Positions 1-11,890 of a stretch of 64,000 nucleotides of DNA are shown piece by piece; position 1 is the first letter of the stretch; each line of letters opens with the position of its first letter. The notes beneath the pieces were generated by a model that was not told the DNA's origin, ran no database searches, and worked only from the letters and a program-made list of their open reading frames with translations. Source of the stretch: Typhlomys cinereus (taxonomy: Eukaryota > Chordata > Mammalia > Rodentia > Platacanthomyidae); contig JALPQD010000102.1 of NCBI GenBank assembly GCA_023101885.1, positions 4,276,971 to 4,340,970 of the forward strand, read 5' to 3'. The translations under genes and the position numbers were made by a program.

Positions 1-689
1 GGGAGCCCGTATCCTCTGCTTACCAGCTCTTCTTCTCCACAGCATCACAAGTCTTCCTGTCTCAGAACGTCCTGTGAACTCTGACTCAGCCCATCTCCTC
101 TGCAGTGCCTTGAAGGGCTTCTCAGTTGCAGCTCTCAACAGCCTTCCAGAGAATCCTGCTGTGATTATGAAGGACTCCCTGGACTCAAGAGGCAAGGAAG
201 CTCCACGCCGCCTACCACCCCAGAAGGCCTCTGCTTCCTCACACGGTGCTGACATTGTCTTGTCTGTACTCCTGCACTGGGTTGTGGTTGCCCTGCAGGG
301 TTGTCTTCTTTAACGCCAAAGAGCAAGCAGGGACCACCCTCGAAGCTCCCTGGCTTTCAGGTTTGGCCATCATTTTCCACTTCTCATCATTGAGGGGGTA
401 GTCAGGACCATCAAGTTAGACCTCATGCCCCCTTCCTCTTTTTTTTTTTTTTTTTTTTTTTGGGAGGAAGCCACTGACTTCTGGAACCTCACTGTGTCCT
501 CCCCCTTCTCGGTACATTTTTCCCATTCCCATTGGGAGAAGGCAGAAGCTGCAGATTTTAAGAAAACGACAAGCAGTAATTAAATTGAAATCTCTAATCT
601 GCTTGTTTGTGTCATTTTATTTTGTTTTTCTTTTTTTGTCTGTGTATTTACTTTCTTTTGTAATGATGTAACTTCTATTATTGAGGATC
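1..689. other. Unique sequence, no gene recognised
   Basis: The first ~600 bases are somewhat more GC-rich than what follows and match no repeat I recognise. A run of 23 T lies at 439-461. A 79-codon frame at 74-313 has no recognisable domain. The stretch could be UTR or regulatory DNA of a flanking gene, but nothing in it proves that. Confidence 0.4.
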
Positions 690-880
690 ACTAATGTTCA
701 TATATAATGCCTTGGCATACTAATTTGTTTAATCCTATTGGCAACCCTGTGAGGTAGGCATTATTTTTGTTTTACAGATGAGAAAAACTGAAGTCACAAC
801 AAAATAGGTATTCAGGATCTGAACACAACTCTGCTTGAACTCAAAGCCAAAGTTCCTTCTGCTCTTCTATCGCTACTCTA
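690..880 (+). repeat. MIR SINE remnant
   Basis: Old mammalian-wide MIR in plus orientation. The diagnostic core is visible: 'ccctgtgaggtaggcatta', then 'ttttacagatgag' and the 'aactgaagtcac' stretch. It is degenerate, as expected for an ancient SINE. Confidence 0.8.
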
Positions 881-2220
881 TGCATTTTATTTGTAAAATG
901 TTAAAGCTGCAACTCAAAGGAGAATCTGCTGTTTAAATATGTTCAGTGTTGACTTAGTACATGGCAAATATATGTCATTTGTAAATTATAGTTATATTCT
1001 TTCTGATATTCGTTCTTAGTAAAAATAAGTAAAGACAAAGTGCTTGGGCTTCTGCCGAAGTCTCAAATAGATCCAGTGATCATTGCCTAATGTTATTCTG
1101 TGCTTATGGAATGTTAATTAGCAAAGTGCACAACATCTTCATGTTTAGAATTTTATGAAAACTGTAGTATATGGATTACAGTCTAAGCCTTGACATTAAC
1201 CATCTGATGACAAGAGATAAGTCTGTTTTCTCTAATCATAATAAGCCCTGCTAAGTACTTACACATCTCGCCCAGTGCACTCTGAAAATAACTGTCTGTC
1301 TAATGGTAAAGGATTGCCTGAGGCAGAGACAGAACTTTCTTTTTTCTCCATAAGAAGGATTTGCCATTTTGCGTGCCAACACAAACCTCTCTCATCTATC
1401 TTTCCATCTTTTTCTTTCTTTTTAATATTCTTCCTTTCCTCTGAAACTGTTTCTTTCTCTTCAGACATGTGTTTATCTCTTTAGTTTCAGATATTACAAC
1501 TTTCTAACATCTGTCTCTAGGGCAGCATGATCTTTCTGATGAAATATTCTATGTTTCCTTGAACCTTTGTCAATATGTCTTTGTGTCAACAGCTCAGCAG
1601 ATGGAGAAGCAGAAGGAGTAGCCTCAATTTACCTGAGTGGTTTCTCCCCAGCACCAGGCACATTGAGTGTCTGTAGGAACATGATGTTTAGTGTTTAAGC
1701 AAGTGGGACATAAGGAAAAATACCTGGTTTTTGTAGTGTTATTGACTAAAATTATTGGCAGTTTTTCTTTATTATTAGGAGACCACAAAATTATAGCAAA
1801 CTACCTGGCTTAGGGTACCTCTGTTAGATAATGAAAGTAAACAATAATACTAGAATTACTGTGGGTGTGAATTACCTTGTTCCCAAGTGATTCCAGGAAA
1901 ATGATGGTTATTTAGCTGCAGCAGTGGCCTTTTGCAACACTACCTATAGGAGCCTCTGGCACTGCTTTTGCTATAGCATTGTTCTTTGTACATACAGCCA
2001 ATTATGATTTTTTCTTTCTGGATAGAATGCCAACTTTTTATGTGAGCTTAATCCTGGAGAGACTGAAGCAAGGCTTGGAAGCAGGGATACAGGACAGCTG
2101 ATGTTCCAGTACCCTATTCATGGCTGTAGAAATGACCCATACTCCTTACTTCACATTCCATTTTAAAGAAAATACTAAGTGGGACTGAGTCGATCAGTAG
2201 TTTTTTTTTGTGAATTTTTG
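881..2220. other. Unique AT-rich sequence
   Basis: No repeat, gene or RNA recognised. Short open frames on both strands at 1259-1484 overlap each other and look like chance products of a pyrimidine-rich stretch. Confidence 0.5.
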
Positions 2221-2330
2221 TATTTGATTTAGTGAGACTGAGTCTCAGGTAGCCCAGGCTGGCCCAAAGCTCACTCACTATGTGGCCAGGTGCTGGGACT
2301 ATAGTGTACTCCACGTTGTCTAGCTTTTAT
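2221..2330 (-). repeat. B1 (7SL-derived) SINE fragment
   Basis: Reverse-complement B1 text is recognisable: 'gactgagtctcaggtagcccaggctggccc', broken by substitutions, then 'gtgctgggactatag'. The copy is diverged. B1 is restricted to rodents, which supports the host assignment. Confidence 0.8.
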
Positions 2331-3573
2331 CAACAAATTGTTGAAAGATATGAATCACCAAAACACAAAGCATTCTTTAATTGAAAGAGAAGCTCATGAA
2401 TAAAGCCTGTGAGTTATCTAGTTAATCCCTGTGGTTTATTTTGGAGATAAGAACCAGAAACAGGAAGTGATGTTTTGAGATACAGTAATAGGGTATGTGT
2501 AGATATATGGGAGTCACACTGAGAGTTGAAACCAAAGCTGCAAGCTTTGGAAAGGATTAAGAAATGACTAAAGGAATTTTCTTTTTGATTCATACTAGCA
2601 ACAAAGTCTCCAGTTAGGTTAAAAATGTGAATTTTGTTTCAGCGAGCATAGGGAGGGGCTCAGTCTTGCATTTCTTACTAGTTCTATACAATGCTGATAT
2701 TAAAAGGGCAATAAACTAATTTCTAACCCTGATACTGCAGTCTAAGACACTGACTAATCTTTTAGTTTGTTTGAATTAGACCTTAAATCAAAATTCTATT
2801 CTGAAATATTCATTCACATAAATCCTGTTTGTGATATTGTCAAGAGGTTAATTACCAAGTAATTTCAGTAGTAAGTTCCAGACATGTCAGAATGTGTAAA
2901 ATAAAAATATGTATACATATAGTATATGGTGTGCGTTAATAACAAGCATTGCATGTCCGTATTAAAATGCTTTGATGTGTTAATTTTTCTTTATCTCAGC
3001 TTTAAACACATGAATGATAAATAAGACTTTTATTCTGCTTCTAATTTTCAAATTATTCTATTCATTAGTGGTAAATCATTCCTATTTTAGTACTTTACAG
3101 GGATTTGAAAAGGAGTACTAATTTTTTTTTTCACCCACATTCAAGGAGAAGAATTTCTAGCTCGGAATTTCTCAAAGTATAATCCTTTTATCTATCATGT
3201 TCTGGAGTTGCTCAGCTGCTCTACTGAATGATGCCATTCCTTTAACTCTGATTCAGCCTTGGGAAGTCAGGGCCTCATGCTTTGAGAATTAGTTTTGCAC
3301 AGCACCGTCTGAAAATCTGATTAGTGCAAGGCCTTGGACCCTTTGCAAAAATAACTGAAAAGGAGTTTCAGAGACTGATAGCACTGTCAGTTTCATTGTC
3401 TGTATTTTAAAAGAGGTCAAGGACTCCACTGATCCCACAAACTTTTGTTTGTTATATACATGGGAGGGATTAAGGAGCTATATTCTCATTTTCTATACAC
3501 ATAAAGCTGCTTTAAAATAATTTTTAAATTCAAATTAATTTTGCATAGATGACCATTTCCTTACTATATCTTG
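2331..3573. other. Unique AT-rich sequence
   Basis: No feature recognised on either strand. Confidence 0.5.
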
Positions 3574-3805
3574 TTCACAGGATCTTAGCTAGGTACCCTG
3601 ATTTTATATGGTACAAGCTGAAAGAATGATAATACTCCTAAATCATACTATGAACTTTTCCCAGTTTGTTTCTGGAACAGTCCCATTAGGAAGCAGACAT
3701 CTGGCAAGTCTGGAGCCACTTGCCCTTCTGTCTTCGCTCCTTGTATCACGACACCATCCGGGAATTCTATGCTTTAGTAATGATACCTAGCTAAGATCCT
3801 GTGAA
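3574..3805. repeat. 232-bp element with perfect 22-bp terminal inverted repeats
   Basis: The 22 bases at 3574-3595 (core 'caggatcttagctaggta') recur exactly as reverse complement at 3784-3805 (core 'tacctagctaagatcctg'). The 188-bp interior is not palindromic. I saw no flanking TA or 8-bp direct repeat, so it is not a clean Tc1/mariner or hAT insertion. It could be a MITE-like relic, a fold-back element or an inverted duplication made during repair. No transposase is present. Confidence 0.75.
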
Positions 3806-4309
3806 ACAGACCAAGTGACTTACCATGGTCCCTCTTTATGTCCTTTCTTAGACATGAATGCTGTGAAATCTTGAATGACACAGATCATTTCCTTCAGGTG
3901 CACTGGAGGGTTATTTAAGCACCATGCTTCTTAATATGGGCACGGGAATTACATTTTGTGAAGTCCTGAAAAAAATCCTCTCACCAGTAAATCACATATA
4001 TATTGCTTTCCTGACCAGAATTAAGATAGATTTTCCACCTTTGGAATGGGATCATCACCTCAACAGCATATTATAAAGCTTACCTGGAGAATATAGTCCT
4101 TTGCAAGCAGAGCGGTTTTTACAAGAGAAGATTTAATCAGGTCTCAGTCCAGTTACTTATATTTAAGCTTTTATTTATCCATTACTACCTGGATAGCCTC
4201 TAGCTTTTCTTATTCACATAGTAAAGGAAATTAGTTTATGCCAGATAATTGTGTCATAAGATAGTCTAAGACAGCTGCTGCATTGTATTTTGTGTGTGTG
4301 TGTTTGTAC
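3806..4309. other. Unique sequence
   Basis: No gene or repeat recognised. A short (TG)n run at about 4290-4304 lies just outside the next SINE tail. Confidence 0.45.
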
Positions 4310-4320
4310 ATTATTTAGAG

Positions 4321-4377
<57 letters not shown>

Positions 4378-4585
4378 TCTGAAGGTACTGCGTCCCTGTG
4401 GAGGACCAAGGGTGACTTTGGGAATCATCTTGGATTGCTTCTGCCTCCTTTTTTGCTTTGCTCTAAGATTTCCTAGGGTCCCCACCAGGGCCAGAAATGC
4501 AGGCCCTGCATGTGGTCTGGAATCCAAACTCAGGACCTTCTGCTTGCAAGGCAAAGTCTTAATCCTTGAGCCATCTCTCCAACTC
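4310..4585 (-). repeat. B2-like tRNA-derived SINE with (CA)n tail
   Basis: The right end reads 'gagccatctctccaac', the complement of the 'ggctggagagatggctc' head. Next comes the complement of the 'ggatccgaactcaggacc' B-box region, and the left end is a long (TG)n run at 4322-4374. It belongs to the same family as the copies at 13.8, 28.4, 30.8, 31.3 and 38.0 kb but is more diverged. No clear TSD. Confidence 0.85.
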
Positions 4586-5314
4586 TGGATTTGTTAATGT
4601 ACACAATGTTATTGCTGCTATTTTTACAGTTCATCAAATTTGAACTGTTAAAAAATACCAGTCCTATTTCTTCTTCCTCTGTAGTACTCAAGAATAATAC
4701 AATATTCCAAGGAGTTTATCACCAGACCAGAATAATAATTGTTGCAATGACAAAAAGGTGTTGTGTATGTGTGAATTTTAAGGGACAGAATATGAGAAAG
4801 TGAATTTCTTTTGTTGTAGCAGATCACCTCTATTATTCATTTAAAAGACAGGGTGATCTGATAAATGTGATCTGTTATTCGTGCTCTAAACATTCAAATG
4901 CCATAAATTTGTTATGTTACTGAAAATGCACTTCATCTCTCATTTGCATGGTTTGTGTAAGAGAAATCACACAGGCATGAACAAAGTTTTCACGAACAAA
5001 GTTTTCACATACAAAGTTTTAGTAAGTCTTAGGGCAAGCATTTGGTAGGCCTTGATCACCACAACTATAAGCAGTGTTAAGACCACAGTCCCTTTTTGAA
5101 TCCCCAAAACAAATACAAAAGCCCAAAGTTGACTGTTGAATCATAATGTCATAGGTAATTTTGAAAAATTATATAGGAATCTAAGATACATCTAAGACAT
5201 TTCAGCCCCTAGGACAGCATGTGTTGTTGAGTTTCTCTATTGGAGATAGATATGCCTTTGTGAAGTGGCAGAAAGATTAGTGTGAAGGAAAGGGTGAGAC
5301 TTGAAAAGGAATAA
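4586..5314. other. Mostly unique sequence with one short tandem repeat
   Basis: Nothing recognised except the 15-bp tandem repeat at 4979-5023 and a small inverted repeat around 4820-4860 ('cagatcacc' / 'ggtgatctg'). Confidence 0.45.
4979..5023. repeat. 15-bp tandem repeat, three units
   Basis: Units are 'gaacaaagttttcac', an identical second copy, then a diverged third beginning 'atacaaagtttt'. Small local tandem duplication. Confidence 0.85.
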
Positions 5315-5405
5315 TGGTAGAAGCTTGCAATCCCAGCATTTGGGAGGTAACATAATGGGAGGATCAGTAATTCAAGGTCATCTTTGGCTATATAAAAAAT
5401 TCAAG
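5315..5405 (+). repeat. B1 SINE fragment
   Basis: Recognisable B1 order on the plus strand: 'gcaatcccagcatttgggag', then 'ggaggatcag', 'ttcaaggtcatc' and a shortened end. The next SINE begins right after it. Confidence 0.75.
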
Positions 5406-5410
5406 GTCAA

Positions 5411-5637
5411 GGCTGGAGAGATGGTTCAGTAATTAAAGCCCTTGCCTGGCAAGCAAAGGAACCTGACTTTGGATCCCCAGATCCCATGGAAAATGTCGGG
5501 CAGATGTGGCTGCCCGCCTGTATTTCTAGCCCTGGAGGCTGGAATCCAGAGTAACCTGGCTAGCCAGACTGGTCCTAATGGTATTTAATTGAGTCCCAGG
5601 CTCACAACAGATACAAGAGTGATGATGATTCTTGATA

Positions 5638-5678
<41 letters not shown>

Positions 5679-5680
5679 TA
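5411..5680 (+). repeat. B2-like tRNA-derived SINE with (CA)n tail
   Basis: Begins 'ggctggagagatggttcag' (A-box region), has 'ggatccccagatccca' after the B box, the 'gcagatgtggctgcc' and 'agccctgg' body motifs, and ends in a (CA)n run at about 5638-5676. Diverged copy; no clear TSD. Confidence 0.8.
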
Positions 5681-8600
5681 CATGAAAAGGGAGGATCATT
5701 TTATTTGAAATTTTAAACACTGAAAGCTTTAATTAACAAAAGAGAAAAAAGGATTCAAAGACAACCTTAGCTATAGGAGCCTTGGTCTAAAAACAAGCCA
5801 AACAACAGTGAACAAAATGGTACCACTGAAGTTGGTGAGTAAACATTTTCATGAAGCTCATTATTTTGCTGGGGTTAAAAAAAAAAAATAGACTATTTGG
5901 TAATCACAGGCTGTTTCTGCCTGCCCAAGTTCCTCCTCCTCTTCTGACTCACTGTATCCAGGTAGTCACAGATGCAGATGCTAAAATAAGAAAGAAAGAC
6001 AAGGACTAGTTTCACAGCTGAGAAATAATAGAGTCTATAGAAGTTATCTTAAATTCTACTTTTATCAATCCTGATAGAATTTGTATCTGAACAATATAGT
6101 CTCTTAAAACCTTATATCGCAGTTTCATGCTGGTAGTAAAGTACTTGTGTTTCCATTCTGTGTTTCTAAATTGAAAAGCCAACTGTTTCCTAACATATCT
6201 GTACACAAAATATAAAAATAAGAGGCAGATAAAGAATATGTCAACTTAAGATGTGCTTATCTAAATACAATATTTTATTCGAATTAAAAAAAATGGTGAC
6301 TACCGGTGTAATCCTGAGCATTGCAGGCTCAGCTTTTCACTTTGGAATTTCAACCTAAATAATATAAAAACCTCTTGAAAACACCTCAGTGCAGTGTGGT
6401 GTTGATAGATGTTTATGCTTTTGTAGGAAAAAAATGCAGCTAAGATGGTATTTTATTGTTAGCACAGGATAAAGTCTGTGCTTTGTCTGTTTTAAAAATG
6501 AGCAGTAATCTTCAAGAAATCATCTTGACCAGCAATAATGACTGGTTTGGTAGTTAATAGCCTGAGGCATAGCTAAAGGCCATTAAAACTCTTGGAGGAA
6601 AGGGGAGGGTTGGGGGATGGTGTTGTGCTAGCAATTAACTGCAGGTAAGAGTCAAAACTTGCTAAGAAAGAGATAAAAAGTTTCTCTAGATAATTCCCTG
6701 TATTTGTCTTTCACATGCTGTTTCCCCTGCCCTGCATCATTTTTAATACATAGGAGAGAGAAAAGATGATGGCATCATTTCACAAAACAAGTTGATTTGG
6801 AAATAATTCATGTAATGAAACAGGGATGCTCAGGGGACCAATTAATTCTTTTTCAAGCCTGGACTATATAAGAACCACTCTAAAAAAAAAAAACAACCCT
6901 CATTCTACCACATTAGTTGATTGTTGGTGAGCTGAAGCTCAATCATGAGATCATAAGGATTTTTGAAGCTTTTTTGTAAAGTTTTTAATCCTATCTCAAT
7001 AAAAGTAAATACATAAGGATTATAAATAAACCAAATCTGGAGTAATATAGATTGGGAGAACTTCAAGAGGGTCAGGAGATAATGAAGATTATACCTCAAT
7101 ATTGGGATTATGATGTTCTTTATTTCAATAAAAGTGGATAGAGATCTTTCATATCAGGGATGAGGCTTAGCTCTAAGGACAAAGTAATCTTCTGGGAATT
7201 ATGCATACAGGCTTGACATCATTTTTATTGGATGGCTGATGAACTGGAAAACTCCAAGATAGCCAGGCTTTAATTTGTAATCTTAATTTTCATATAAATC
7301 GGTACATTTCAGGGGGAGGGAGTGGGGGACGGGAACAGTGATGCTTGCTAGCCTGTGGTAGTAAGACAGCCCGAAGCAGGAGCTGCGGTACTCACTCATC
7401 CAGTGTCTGAGTCTGTCTTTTTCTTTATCCATCTGTCCTCCATCTTTGCATCTATCATTTAAAGGAAATTTACAGCCTGCAAACACCAGAGAAGCTAATG
7501 TTAGTGCAATCTTCCCTCGACCTCCTCTTGAAATGATCTATAATAATCTACTTATCATAGACAGGCATGCTATGATGCACAATAATTTAGTCTTCAGCTG
7601 GGAAAATGACTGCAGTTGTTTTGCAAGCATACATTAATGATATCCCCCCACACACCCCACTGCTTCTTTTTATCTTTTTAAAGGCTATAGGGCAGGAGAG
7701 AGCAATAGTTTCTCTACATAAAATAATTATCTTGGTGAGTCCCATATATAATTTCATGTGCCTGGGGTTACATGGGGGCAAAGTTATCAGACTGAATATA
7801 GTCATTTGGACATAGGGAAACTTGACTAGGATATTTCCATTAGAGATTGCAGAGTCCTTTCATACACCAAAAAAAGTTATAAATATATCAAAATAGAATT
7901 GTCTTACTAAATTATCACTGCCTCATCAATGTTATGAAAAATTTTCCTTTATTCTTTTATTGTATAAGCCATCTATATCTTTCCTATTTCATTATTGCTT
8001 CAAATATGTTCTGGTTATATCAAAGATCAAGTTTACATTACTAGTTTTTCATTCACTTTTGGATTTTGAGTATTCTCTTATTAAAAAAAAAGAGTTAAAG
8101 TTGTATTTGTCACTCCATCATTTTAAAACCCAAATTACATGTAGCTTTTGATCTTAATAATCATAAAGAATTCTGAGAATATGTAAAATCATTATACATC
8201 AATAAGAGGAGAGAGAGAGAGATAACCATGCAAGTTATTCTCTCTCTCTCTCTCTCTCTTTTATGTGCATGGTTCATGCTTTATCAATTAAAAGGAAAGG
8301 CAAATGTATTACATTTAAGAACATTTTCCAAGATTTGAGTCTGTCTGCATTGAGGTTTTTCCTTATGATTTAAGGACATTTTTTTTTAAGACAAATGTGC
8401 TCCCAAGTCTTTTCTTTGTGTTCTAATGTTTCTCATGATACAAATTCTCTGAAATATCAGGTTGCTACCTTCAGAGCAGAAAATAGATTCCACCATTCAT
8501 ATATTATCCTCTTATCCCACAAAGCTGCATTTGTCAGTGGAGTAACATGAAAGTTGATACAAATAAATACTCAGCCCGTAATCCCAATTGAGAATACACT

Positions 8601-9082
8601 CATCTCATAAACAGTTCTGTCAACTTAGATTTATCTGTATGGTAGGCATATAGAAGCATCGTTTACATAAATAACATGAAGTTTGAGTTGGGCAAATATC
8701 AAGGATGAGTAACTACTCTAGAGCAGACCTATTAAATCAATCATTGAGCTCAATCAAAAAAGCATTGACTATAGCCAGACAAAAGTTGATCACAGCATAA
8801 TCTTCCCCTGCTTCTTGATGAGCTAACAAAATATGCTATGTTCACTGAACAGCTGCTTTCATAAGAGAGCAATAATGAAAAAGTCTCCAGGAACGATCCA
8901 CACTTGCACATGAAACAAGATTTCCAGAGAGAAAATTAAAATGCCAACAAGATTTATACTTACATATGCAGATGTTCTTTGCTTTGAAACAGGTTATATT
9001 AGTTTTAAAGTACGAAAAAGAAGCAATGTCATTTTTAAAAGTATTTTCATTGAAAAATAAAAGCAACAAGCAGGGTTCCTAT
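5681..9082. other. Long unique AT-rich stretch
   Basis: No gene, RNA or recognisable young repeat in about 3.4 kb. Open frames here are short, AT-rich and unsupported. The only structure noted is the (GA)/(TC) hairpin at 8205-8275. Confidence 0.45.
8205..8275. repeat. Simple-repeat hairpin: (GA)n facing (TC)n
   Basis: A (GA)n run at about 8207-8221 is followed by 'taaccatgcaagtta' and a (TC)n run at about 8240-8260, so the two runs can pair. A second inverted pair, 'aaccatgca' and 'tgcatggtt', interleaves with it (8224-8232 with about 8266-8274). Confidence 0.7.
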
Positions 9083-9432
9083 TATGGAGTGAAAAATATC
9101 CACTCCTGAGTTGTAATTCTGGCCCCCATTACCTCAGGATGTGACTAATTTGAGAAAAGACCTTTAAGGATAAGGAAGTAATTAATTTAAAATGAGGTTA
9201 TTAGAATTTTTCTAATCTGGTATACCAAGATCCTCACAAGAAGAGTAAATCATGAGAGAAAAGCTGATGAGCAGAAAGAATATGGGAAGATATAGAAAGA
9301 AGGAAGTCTTATAAGCCAAGAAGAAAATATTTGAAAAGCATCTTTGCACATCATGGATCTCAGACTTCTAGCAACCAGAACTGGAAGAAAATAGATGTCT
9401 TCTGTTCAAGCCACAGAAACAGCAAACTTATA
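9083..9432 (+). mobile_element. MLT1/MaLR-type LTR remnant
   Basis: Diverged mammalian LTR-retrotransposon LTR in plus orientation. The familiar order is visible: 'ccattacctcaggatgtgac', 'aaaatgaggttattag', 'cctcacaagaagag', 'gatctcagacttctagc', 'ccagaactg' and the final 'tcaagccaca'. No internal coding region is attached, so it is a solitary, inactive LTR. Confidence 0.7.
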
Positions 9433-9630
9433 CAATATCCCCTTTCCTTACTTACAGGCAAGTTTAGGAAATGAACATAGAAGGTCAGGAGTTATGTCAT
9501 TGTTATTTGACTTCCACAAAAGTGTGACACATCCAACTTTTCAGTGACATCATGTGAAAATCCATATTCTCTTATTCACTTCAACTTTGTATTTCCTATC
9601 ACAATTTCTTTTTTAAGAATAGTTGAAATG

Positions 9631-9860
9631 GGGGCTGGAGAGATGGCTCAAGGGTTAAGACTCTGCCTCAAAAACAGAAAGTCCTGGGTTTGAAACCCCG
9701 GTTCCACATAAAAGGAAGAAAGGACAGTGGCCTACACTTCTGTCCCTGGTGGACAGAGCCTGGGAAATCTCGGAGCAAAGCAAAAAAGAGGTAAACGCAA
9801 TCCAGGATGATTCCCAAACTCCACAGGAACACATACACACACAAAATAAATAAATAAAAA
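9631..9860 (+). repeat. B2-like tRNA-derived SINE
   Basis: Begins 'ggggctggagagatggctca' and keeps 'agagcctgggaaatc' and a short (CA)n before an 'aaataaataaataaaaag' tail. It is followed directly by about 20 T and then L1 3'UTR. The only good direct repeat flanks SINE plus L1 together (9615-9631 against 10744-10759), which suggests one chimeric insertion. Confidence 0.85.
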
Positions 9861-9879
9861 GTTTTTTTTTTTTTTTTTT

Positions 9880-10743
9880 TTTGAGAATGATCTCACCAGA
9901 AATGATCTCACCAGAAAGGGAGGGCATAGAGTCTGGCAGATAGAAGGTAACCATCCTGCAAATGGGAGACTGACTCCCCCCCCCCTTCCAGTGGTCTCCT
10001 CCTCTTATTCCATCTGCCTTTGAATCTACTCTTATAATGACTCTATTTTAACAGCCTTTTATCTTTGGCCAGGGGGTGACATCCAATACTCATCAGGATG
10101 GAACCAAGAGTGGTGCAGGAGCAGCAAAACTGAAAAAAAAAAAAAAAATCAACAAACCACAATTCAGAAAATCAGAGACTCTACATCAACCACCTGGAAC
10201 CATGCCAGCCTAATCTCTCCCCATCCTAAAGCTCAGGGAAATTTGCGGAAGAGGGAGTGGTAAGATTGTAAGAGCCTAAAGATAGGGAGGAGCAACGATA
10301 TGCAAGATATTCCATACAAGTTAGGGCCGAAGTAATCATAATAGGACTTTGCATGACCTGTACAATGACCAACATATCATTGAACCACCAAAGTCTAGCA
10401 TGGATCACAGGCACTAGGATCCTTAGAGGCAAGGGATTAATAGCCACAATAGTGTTCCTATACTTAAGGGGAACACAAAAAAAGAGCTATAGGCAATGCC
10501 ACTGAGTCCTTACACCTCATCGGAGAGGAGGACTCAGAGGGAAGTTTGACAGGCACAGTGAAGGATGCTCCAGAATGGGGGGGGCACTAGGAAAAAGGGA
10601 GGGAGGAGGGAAAAGAAAGGGAAAGGAGGGAGTGAACAAGAGGGTCCAGGAAGGGGTGGAGGGAGGGAGGGAGGGGAATGGGGTACTTACCAACTTTGTA
10701 TGAGTGGAAAAAAGAAAAAAAAAATCCAGGGAGAAAAAAAAAA
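9880..10743 (+). mobile_element. 5'-truncated L1, 3'UTR only
   Basis: Starts in the 3'UTR at 'gatctcaccaga', with that 15-bp motif tandemly duplicated at 9886-9915. It runs through the shared 3'UTR text ('ggagcagcaaaactg', 'agcctaatctctccccatcc', 'tctagcatgga'), then the G-rich purine tract at about 10575-10685, and ends in A-rich sequence after 'caactttgtatgagtgg'. It aligns to the 3' ends of the L1s at 25.7, 27, 48 and 57 kb. No coding part remains. Confidence 0.9.
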
Positions 10744-10754
10744 AAGAATAGTAA

Positions 10755-10965
10755 AATGGCCAGTGAGATAACTCTGCAGGTAAAGTTCCTTGTTCACAAA
10801 CTTGAGTTGGATTCCCAGAAGCCCGCATTGTAGAAGGAGAAAACAACCTTCTGAAAGTTGTCTTTTGGCCTCTTCTACACATGTGCCATGAACATGAATG
10901 TATGTGTTTGTGCTAATGTTTCTCTCTCTCTTTCTCTCTCTCTCTTTTCTCTCTCTCTCTCTGTC
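10755..10965 (+). repeat. B3-like SINE with (TC)n tail
   Basis: The B3 order is visible: 'cagtgagataactctgcagg', 'taaagttccttgt', 'acttgagttggattcccaga', 'gttgtcttttggcctcttc' and 'cacatgtgcc'. It ends in a long pyrimidine (TC)n tract at about 10917-10965. B3 belongs to the rodent B2 superfamily. Confidence 0.75.
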
Positions 10966-11714
10966 TCCTCAAATCCGATCTTCACATCTATTTGTGTATC
11001 TCACTGCTTCTTAGCAGATGAAAAGAGGAAATAAAGGAACTCTTCCAGGACCAAGGTCTCACTAACATGGCAGTAGTATTTCAGGTGCATGCCCAGGAAA
11101 AGGATTGTACTCATTTGATCTAGGCTGGCCATTTAAACCAAACGATACAATGACTTGAAAGAACACTTCAATTAAATAGAAAATATACATCACATAGCTT
11201 TTAGAAAACCTAAATGATCTGATGATTATTTGGTCACAGCAGCCGTAATGTTTTGCTTTGTAAAACATATTATGTGATAACCAAAGTACCAACATGATAG
11301 TAATGACCTTGTTTTCCCAGATTTCTTTGACATATCCTTAAGATGTATGCAAAATCTTTTACCCCACTTGTTAATCACTACCTCATTTGCATATATGGAG
11401 AAAGAGGGATCTCTACTTGAAGATAAACTGTCCGGGGGGCTGTCTTTTTAGTCATGTGCCAAATGTGATCCAAAAGAGACTGAAGTAAGTCCTAGCAGCA
11501 TTTTCTATATGAAGAAAGTAATCTTTATATCTACAACCCAACATGAACAGCAATACAATATTTTCTTTGAAAAAAAAACTTGTTATACAGGAATATTATC
11601 TGCAACTTTCATGGAATAGGAAATCAATAAATTTTGAGAGGTAAGAGAGAAGAAGAGATGGGATTTGTATCTTTAGAAAAAAAGATAGATATTTTATGAG
11701 CATTTACAATAGGG
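10966..11714. other. Unique AT-rich sequence
   Basis: No feature recognised. Confidence 0.45.
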
Positions 11715-11890
11715 CTTGGCGATGGCCAGTGAAGTTAGTCAGTGAGATCCAGGTTCAGCGAGAAACTGTGTGTTAAAGAGTGTGTGGAGAGTGATGGAGA
11801 AAGGCTCAGTGTTAACCTCTGACATCCGTACATGCTGCACACACATATATATGCACCTAAATGAACATGGTCTCACATATGCATATAATT
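11715..11890 (+). repeat. Degenerate rodent SINE fragment
   Basis: 'cagtgagatccaggttcag', 'gagagtgatggagaa', 'aacctctgacatcc' and 'acatgctgcacacac' follow the order of rodent B3/RSINE-type 3' bodies. Too diverged to assign a subfamily. Confidence 0.4.

Noticed and set aside
4290..4374. CRISPR-like or other regular array
   Set aside because: These are dinucleotide runs without spacers; this is vertebrate DNA.
10517..10882. 121-codon minus frame, Ser/Pro/Phe-rich
   Set aside because: It is the complement of the L1 purine tract plus A-tail and runs into the B3-like SINE.
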